DNA from: Lachnospiraceae bacterium
GTDB lineage: Bacteria; Bacillota; Clostridia; Lachnospirales; Lachnospiraceae
Direction of reading: 5' to 3'
Length of the DNA: 64,000 bases
Assembly (NCBI GenBank): GCA_024685315.1
Contig: JAIKVW010000039.1
Coordinates: 1 to 64,000, forward strand
Part shown: positions 60,015 through 64,000 of the stretch, piece by piece
How positions within the stretch are numbered: position 1 is the stretch's first letter
How the letters are laid out: each line of letters opens with the position of its first letter
Position numbers and translations under genes: made by a program
Notes under the pieces: model-generated
The model's input: the letters and a program-made list of their open reading frames with translations, nothing else
Database searches by the model: none
Told to the model about the DNA's origin: nothing

Positions 60015-61238
60015 TTAAATAACAAGTAATGCACGGCGGGAAGCGGAGAGTATCTGCTTCCCGCTTTTTATCTGAGCGGTATAGCGGTAGATCTCCGAGG
60101 CCCTGCAGGTATCAGAATAGATCTCCCATGCGGGAGTTCCCTTGAGCGTTTCAGCGTCTGAGGGAGAAATGATGACCGGGCCCGAGGCCTTCTGAGAGAT
60201 CTCTGACAGGATGTCCCTGCGCACTTTGTTTACTCCGAGCACCATGACCGGACTTTGGTATCCTGCTGCCTTCCAGGAAGCAAGCGCGCTTTTCGTGTGT
60301 CCAAGAAGCACGGAGAAAAGCATCCTCATTACCCTTGTATACGTCACATTCCTTGTCTTAAGGGCCTGGGCAAAGCTGAGAGCATCGGTATAATCCGGGA
60401 GAAGCTTTTCGATGCGGTTCGCCTGGTCTTCCCCGATGTCAGCATAATCCGTGAACCTGCCGGTGCTGCCAAGAAGAGCGGAGAGTACCTGACTGCTGAA
60501 ATCCCCGGGATAAATGAGACGCCTGTCTTCCCAGGCCGCAGTGAGCTCACTGTAAGCATGATCCGGCATATACTGAGACAGGTCCATATCTCCGCCGGCG
60601 AGCTGCTCCCTTATAAAAGCCGCAGAGGTTATGCCATCACCCGCGGTACGCGGAACAGGCACCGGGATTATCGAGGAAAATGACCTGTTCAGGGCTTTGA
60701 GATACTCTACGGCCAGGATATTATTAGGCGTGCTGATAAGGCGCGCGAAGCTTTCGGGATCATATGAATATGCCCTGGAATTCGAGATATATTCTTTAAT
60801 GGCCCTGCTCCTTGCGTCCGGAAAGCTGAGGCCTGCCTTTAGATGCTCTTTAAGAAGCTCTTTAAAAGCCTCGGGCTCTTCCGCAAGGATATCCGCCGCG
60901 GCCTTTAGGAGTTCTGGATCGTCGTCTTCGCATCCGAAGACCAGATAGTCGACGATCCCAAGGCTCTCAGCAAGTGCAGCTCCGCTTGAGGCAAATATTT
61001 CCGCGCTTGCGCAGGCACCCATGCCGGGAAGCTCGGCCACCAGGTCCGCGCCTGCTAAAAGGGCAGCCTTCGCCCGGGTATATTTATCGAGCAGCGCAGG
61101 TTCGCCGCGCTGGACAAAATCCCCGCTCATTATCACGATAAGGCGCTCTGCGCCCGTCACCTCGCGGGCTTTGTCAATTATATATTTATGTCCGTTATGG
61201 AATGGATTAAACTCTGCGATTACAGCAGCGGTCTTCAT
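60015..61238 (-). CDS. tmcAL: tRNA(Met) cytidine acetate ligase TmcAL
   Basis: Makes N4-acetylcytidine at the wobble position of elongator tRNA-Met using acetate and ATP. The 407-residue nucleotidyltransferase begins AAVIAEFNPFHNGHKYII (HxGH motif). SGDFVQRGEPALLDKYTRA and ELPGMGACASAEIFASSG follow, the TmcAL (YlbM) signature. The extreme 3' end overlaps the terminator of the convergent operon. Confidence 0.95.
   Translation of the reverse strand: MKTAAVIAEFNPFHNGHKYIIDKAREVTGAERLIVIMSGDFVQRGEPALLDKYTRAKAALLAGADLVAELPGMGACASAEIFASSGAALAESLGIVDYLVFGCEDDDPELLKAAADILAEEPEAFKELLKEHLKAGLSFPDARSRAIKEYISNSRAYSYDPESFARLISTPNNILAVEYLKALNRSFSSIIPVPVPRTAGDGITSAAFIREQLAGGDMDLSQYMPDHAYSELTAAWEDRRLIYPGDFSSQVLSALLGSTGRFTDYADIGEDQANRIEKLLPDYTDALSFAQALKTRNVTYTRVMRMLFSVLLGHTKSALASWKAAGYQSPVMVLGVNKVRRDILSEISQKASGPVIISPSDAETLKGTPAWEIYSDTCRASEIYRYTAQIKSGKQILSASRRALLVI
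60036..60069 (+). terminator. terminator after the rsmD-coaD-coiled-coil operon
   Basis: GCGGGAAGC pairs with GCTTCCCGC around an 11-base loop and is followed by TTTTTA. It lies inside the 3' end of the convergent tmcAL coding region. Confidence 0.88.
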
Positions 61239-61259
61239 AAGATCAGCACCTCTTAAATA

Positions 61260-61475
61260 TCAGACATTATAGGGAAACTGCCACAGCAGATCATCATCAA
61301 GAAGACTCCCGTCCCGGGCAGTGAATTTCCTGATCTCTGCATTGTAATAAGCGGTCGCTCCCGGAAGCTTCATGCCTTTTTTCATAGGAAGTATCAGAAA
61401 ATGTCCGCTGAAAGGCGGTTTCATCATTTTAAAATTATACCAGTCAGAGGAGTGCATAAATACGTTGTCGCTCAT
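61260..61475 (-). CDS. small uncharacterised protein, 71 residues
   Basis: From ATG 61475 (AAGGTG upstream) it encodes 71 residues with many aromatic residues and a GHFLILPMKKGMKLPGATAYY core. The pattern of strand, YYNAEIRKF and DDLLWQFP recalls short DUF551-like proteins, but I am not sure. It is upstream of tmcAL by 21 bases on the same strand. An in-frame ATG at 61517 is possible but lacks a site. Confidence 0.5.
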   Translation of the reverse strand: MSDNVFMHSSDWYNFKMMKPPFSGHFLILPMKKGMKLPGATAYYNAEIRKFTARDGSLLDDDLLWQFPYNV

Positions 61476-61583
61476 TTCATCACCTTCATCCTGAATAGCC
61501 GGAACAGCATTATTCATAAAAACCTTACTGGATCACCTGGTTTTATTTTATTCTTAAAGCCCGGTTTCTTCAATAAAAACTCG

Positions 61584-61612
61584 TTGACAAATAAAAACCG
61601 TCTATGTATAAT
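61584..61612 (+). promoter_or_regulatory. perfect SigA promoter of rpmF
   Basis: TTGACA (61584-61589), 17 bases, TATAAT (61607-61612). The ~75-base leader that follows contains two short hairpins (GAGAG/CTCTT near 61630 and CGGAC/GTCCG at 61657-61674), then AAGGAGG and the rpmF ATG. Confidence 0.9.
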
Positions 61613-61697
61613 GAACAAGTATGAATTCGAGAGAGTAATATCTCTTATATATACAGCGGACCCGCCTGAGTCCGACGCTTATAAGGAGGTGTGAACG

Positions 61698-61880
61698 ATG
61701 TCCATTTGTCCTAAGAACAGATCTTCCAAGGGAAGAAGAGACCGCAGGAGAGCTAACTGGAAGCTCGCTGCTCCCTCTCTCTCAAGATGCAGCAAGTGCG
61801 GAGCGCTTGTAATGCCTCACAGGGTATGCAAGAACTGCGGTACCTATAATAAGAGAGAAGTCATCAAGGTCGAGGATTAA
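61698..61880 (+). CDS. rpmF: 50S ribosomal protein L32
   Basis: A 60-residue zinc-ribbon ribosomal protein: basic start (PKNRSSKGRRDRRRANW), then CSKCG and CKNCG giving four zinc Cys. AAGGAGG precedes the ATG. It has its own perfect promoter and a hairpin after it. The yceD (DUF177) gene that commonly precedes rpmF is not here. Confidence 0.98.
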   Translation: MSICPKNRSSKGRRDRRRANWKLAAPSLSRCSKCGALVMPHRVCKNCGTYNKREVIKVED

Positions 61881-61909
61881 TTAGTCTGAAATTATTTAAT
61901 TGAATGAAG

Positions 61910-61956
61910 GCTGTTGCAGAGCGGTCCGGAAGGGCGGATCTGCAGCAGCTTATTTA
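61910..61956 (+). terminator. hairpin after rpmF
   Basis: GCTGTTGCAGA (61910-61920) pairs with TCTGCAGCAGC (61939-61949, one G-U) and has a modest TTATTTA tail; partial termination before plsX is likely. 61957-62093 otherwise shows nothing coding. Confidence 0.7.
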
Positions 61957-62093
61957 CTATAAGCCCTTATCTTTATGTCCGAAAAGACGCATGAGTATTA
62001 TAACGGCCTGGCAGAGCGCGTGTTACATACTCAGCGATCCGGGTTAAAGTTACTTATTGACCTTACAAAAAATGTTAAACGAGGAGAACCTAT

Positions 62094-63110
62094 ATGCCTG
62101 AACTTGTCAGAGTCGCTATAGACGCTATGGGCGGTGACAACGCACCCGGAACTATTATCGAAGGGACCGTGCTTGCATTAAATGAATCCGATGAGCTCTT
62201 TGTCTATCTGGTAGGCGATGAGGAGGCGATCACCAAGGGCCTTTCAGCCTGCACTTATGACAAATCCAGGCTGGAGATCGTGCCCACCACCGAGGTCATT
62301 ACCAACGACGAGCATCCTGCGCTCGCGATCAGGCACAAGAATGATTCCTCTATAGTTGTCGGGGAGAGACTGGTATCATCAGGCAAGGCAGATGCTTTCG
62401 TGTCCGGCGGAAGCACCGGAGCCGTTCTGGTCGGCGGCCAGCTTATAGTTGGAAGGATACGCGGCATAGAACGCCCCGCGCTCGGAAGCATAGTTCCGAC
62501 GACCGAGGGCTTCTCCCTCATTATCGACTGCGGCGCCAATGTTGACGCAAAGCCTTCGCAGCTCCTCCAGTACGCCAAGATGGGCTCTATCTATCTTGAA
62601 AGCGCTCTCGGCAAGAAGAATCCTACCGTGGCCCTTCTTAACCTCGGGGCGGAAGAGGAAAAAGGCAACAAGCTTGTCAGGGAATCCTTCCCCCTCTTCA
62701 AGGAATGCAAAGAGATCAACTTTACCGGAAGCATCGAATCCAGAGACGTCCCCTACGGCAAAGCCGACATTATCATCTGCGACGCATTTGCAGGCAATAT
62801 AGTGCTGAAGATGTACGAGGGCGTTGCCTGCATGCTTCTTGACAAGGTAAAAGAGACCTTTATGACCAATCTTAAGACGAAGATCGGCGCGCTCCTTATC
62901 AAGGACCAGCTCAAGATCACCCTTAAGAATTACGATATGTCCAAGTACGGCGGAGCTCCCATGCTCGGGCTTAAGGGCCTTGTTGCCAAGGTCCACGGGA
63001 ACGCTTCCCCCAAGGAAGTCAAGAACTCCCTGCTGCAGTGCATATCATTTAAGCGCGGTAATATCATCGAGAAGATTACAGAATCTATAAAGATTACTGC
63101 AAATGAATAA
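62094..63110 (+). CDS. plsX: phosphate acyltransferase PlsX
   Basis: Converts acyl-ACP (or links acyl phosphate from FakA) to acyl phosphate for PlsY. The 338 residues begin VRVAIDAMGGDNAPG; VSGGSTGAVLVGG, SGKADAF and the C-terminal GLKGLVAKVHGNASP are family signatures. GAGGAG precedes the ATG. The last 8 bases overlap rnc. FakA at 52418 could share its acyl-phosphate pool. Confidence 0.97.
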   Translation: MPELVRVAIDAMGGDNAPGTIIEGTVLALNESDELFVYLVGDEEAITKGLSACTYDKSRLEIVPTTEVITNDEHPALAIRHKNDSSIVVGERLVSSGKADAFVSGGSTGAVLVGGQLIVGRIRGIERPALGSIVPTTEGFSLIIDCGANVDAKPSQLLQYAKMGSIYLESALGKKNPTVALLNLGAEEEKGNKLVRESFPLFKECKEINFTGSIESRDVPYGKADIIICDAFAGNIVLKMYEGVACMLLDKVKETFMTNLKTKIGALLIKDQLKITLKNYDMSKYGGAPMLGLKGLVAKVHGNASPKEVKNSLLQCISFKRGNIIEKITESIKITANE

Positions 63111-63807
63111 TATAATGTCAGGATCAGAAAAAATAAAAGCGGCTGAGGAGCGGATCGGCTACAGCTTCAATGACAGACAGCTTTTGCGCACAGCCCTCAC
63201 GCACAGCTCATACGCAAACGAACACAAAAAAAGCGGGACCGGTTACAACGAGCGCCTCGAATTTCTAGGGGACGCCGTGCTTGAGCTGGCCTCGAGCGAT
63301 TTTATATTCAAAGAGCACCCTCAGATGCCTGAAGGGCAGATGAGCCGGAAAAGGGCGAGCATGGTCTGTGAACCTGCGCTGGCCTATGCCGCGAGAAGCA
63401 TCGGCCTTGGCGAGCTCCTTCTCCTAGGTCACGGCGAGGACATGGCAGGCGGACGCGAGCGCGATTCCATCCTTTCTGATGCCTTTGAGGCCGTGATCGG
63501 CGCGATCTATCTTGACGGAGGGCTCGAGCCGGCTTCAAGCTTCATCCACAAATTCGTGCTCGTGAATGAAAAGCGGATGGAGCAGCTGAAGGATAACAAG
63601 ACCATCCTCCAGGAACTTCTCCAGAAGGAAAATCACGAAACCGTGCAGTACGAACTTATCGGATCAAGCGGGCCTGAACACGACAGGACCTTTATCATGC
63701 AGGTCTCACAGGGCGGCAGGGTGCTTGGATCCGGAAGCGGGCGCACCAAACAGGCCGCAGGACAGGCAGCTGCAGGTGACGCAATACAGAAACTGAAGGG
63801 ACTTTAA
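63103..63807 (+). CDS. rnc: ribonuclease III
   Basis: Double-strand RNA endonuclease for rRNA and mRNA processing. The 234 residues have the signature [14 protein letters not shown] (about 42-55) with catalytic Glu/Asp, a second [15 protein letters not shown] and a C-terminal dsRNA-binding domain ([20 protein letters not shown]). ATG 63103 overlaps plsX; ATG 63115 is an alternative and neither has a clear ribosome site, so coupling is likely. No acpP lies between plsX and rnc. Confidence 0.96.
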   Translation: MNNIMSGSEKIKAAEERIGYSFNDRQLLRTALTHSSYANEHKKSGTGYNERLEFLGDAVLELASSDFIFKEHPQMPEGQMSRKRASMVCEPALAYAARSIGLGELLLLGHGEDMAGGRERDSILSDAFEAVIGAIYLDGGLEPASSFIHKFVLVNEKRMEQLKDNKTILQELLQKENHETVQYELIGSSGPEHDRTFIMQVSQGGRVLGSGSGRTKQAAGQAAAGDAIQKLKGL

Positions 63808-63811
63808 TCAG

Positions 63812-64000
63812 ATGTTTTTAAAGAGCGTTGAACTCCAGGGATTCAAATCCTTCGCGCAGAAGCAGGTATTTGAATTCAATAAAGGAATAACTGCTATTGT
63901 CGGCCCTAACGGCAGCGGAAAGAGCAATGTCGCGGACGCGGTCCGCTGGGTCCTCGGTGAGCAGAGCGCAAAGCAGCTTCGCTCATCCAGGATGGAAGAC
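63812..64000 (+). CDS. smc: chromosome segregation protein SMC (N-terminal part, cut by window edge)
   Basis: The first 63 codons are visible. They read [14 protein letters not shown], then the Walker A loop [12 protein letters not shown] and [14 protein letters not shown], which is the SMC ATPase head start. It begins 4 bases after the rnc stop, the common rnc-smc order of Firmicutes. The rest continues beyond position 64000. Confidence 0.97.
   Translation, partial: MFLKSVELQGFKSFAQKQVFEFNKGITAIVGPNGSGKSNVADAVRWVLGEQSAKQLRSSRMED

Noticed and set aside
61612-61694. short frame starting MNKYEFER before rpmF as a possible leader peptide or yceD remnant
   Set aside because: Its ATG overlaps the -10 TATAAT, so it would lie upstream of the transcription start.
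1-64000. tRNA, rRNA, insertion sequences or prophage
   Set aside because: I read both strands for CCA-ended cloverleaf blocks, transposase motifs and phage structural genes and found none that I could support.

Overview
The window looks like chromosomal core DNA from an anaerobic, low-to-moderate G+C Bacillota of the class Clostridia, most likely a Lachnospiraceae-like organism. The basis is gene order (yicC-remA-gmk-rpoZ; rpmB-asp23-fakA-recG; rsmD-coaD; rpmF-plsX-rnc-smc; DUF2953-ytfJ), consensus SigA promoters, strong GGAGG ribosome binding sites, TTG/GTG starts, and family types such as VaFE-repeat surface proteins, DUF5685 and an argJ-type arginine cluster. The GerW/YtfJ gene suggests a sporulating ancestry. 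I see no phage, insertion sequence, CRISPR array, tRNA or rRNA.

Layout. 1-3700: end of an unknown gene, folE (minus), then an operon of an anchored lysozyme, a cysteine hydrolase and a 5'-nucleotidase-like protein that lacks its metal ligands. 3700-12500: uppP, ftsK/spoIIIE, folD, rimO, pgsA and a large lipoprotein. 12500-18850: a cytidylate-kinase-like protein, thrC, 6S RNA, efp, aroE-aroK and convergent rqcH. 18930-24996: one long operon from a consensus promoter, yicC-remA-gmk-rpoZ-DUF5685-dnaJ-like-barstar-like-prsA-like, ending at a strong terminator. 25000-26530: a minus-strand pair, a C39-like protein and a PflX-type radical SAM protein. 26600-32920: the most accessory-looking stretch, with a wall-anchored VaFE-repeat protein, an ArsR-family sensor and a secreted caspase-fold (clan CD) peptidase, all on the plus strand. 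33000-36850: HPr-like protein, small membrane protein, pyrimidine salvage (pdp-cdd), an OGG1-type glycosylase and an Sfp-type transferase. 37000-38625: an anchored TPR protein. 38647-45684: argG divergent from argC-GNAT-argJ-argB-argD-HAD, with ArgR-box-like palindromes between them. 45711-51548: ychF, lgt, an inactive-rhomboid-like zinc-ribbon protein, an orphan, DUF2953, ytfJ/gerW and an FHA protein. 51590-56277: rpmB, asp23-fakA, recG. 56316-64000: M3 peptidase, rsmD-coaD, a SepIVA/DivIVA-like coiled coil, tmcAL (minus), rpmF, plsX, rnc and the start of smc.

Most of the window is housekeeping: folate and one-carbon metabolism, aromatic and arginine biosynthesis, lipid and envelope synthesis, ribosome maturation and quality control. 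The novelty lies in envelope proteins. Three exported or anchored proteins carry Thr-Glu-rich acidic linkers. One surface adhesin-like protein has an altered thioester site. One secreted peptidase has two identical-length C-terminal modules and a structured leader. One nucleotidase-like protein appears catalytically dead. Everything here comes from reading the sequence; no database search was run, so family names rest on recognised motifs.
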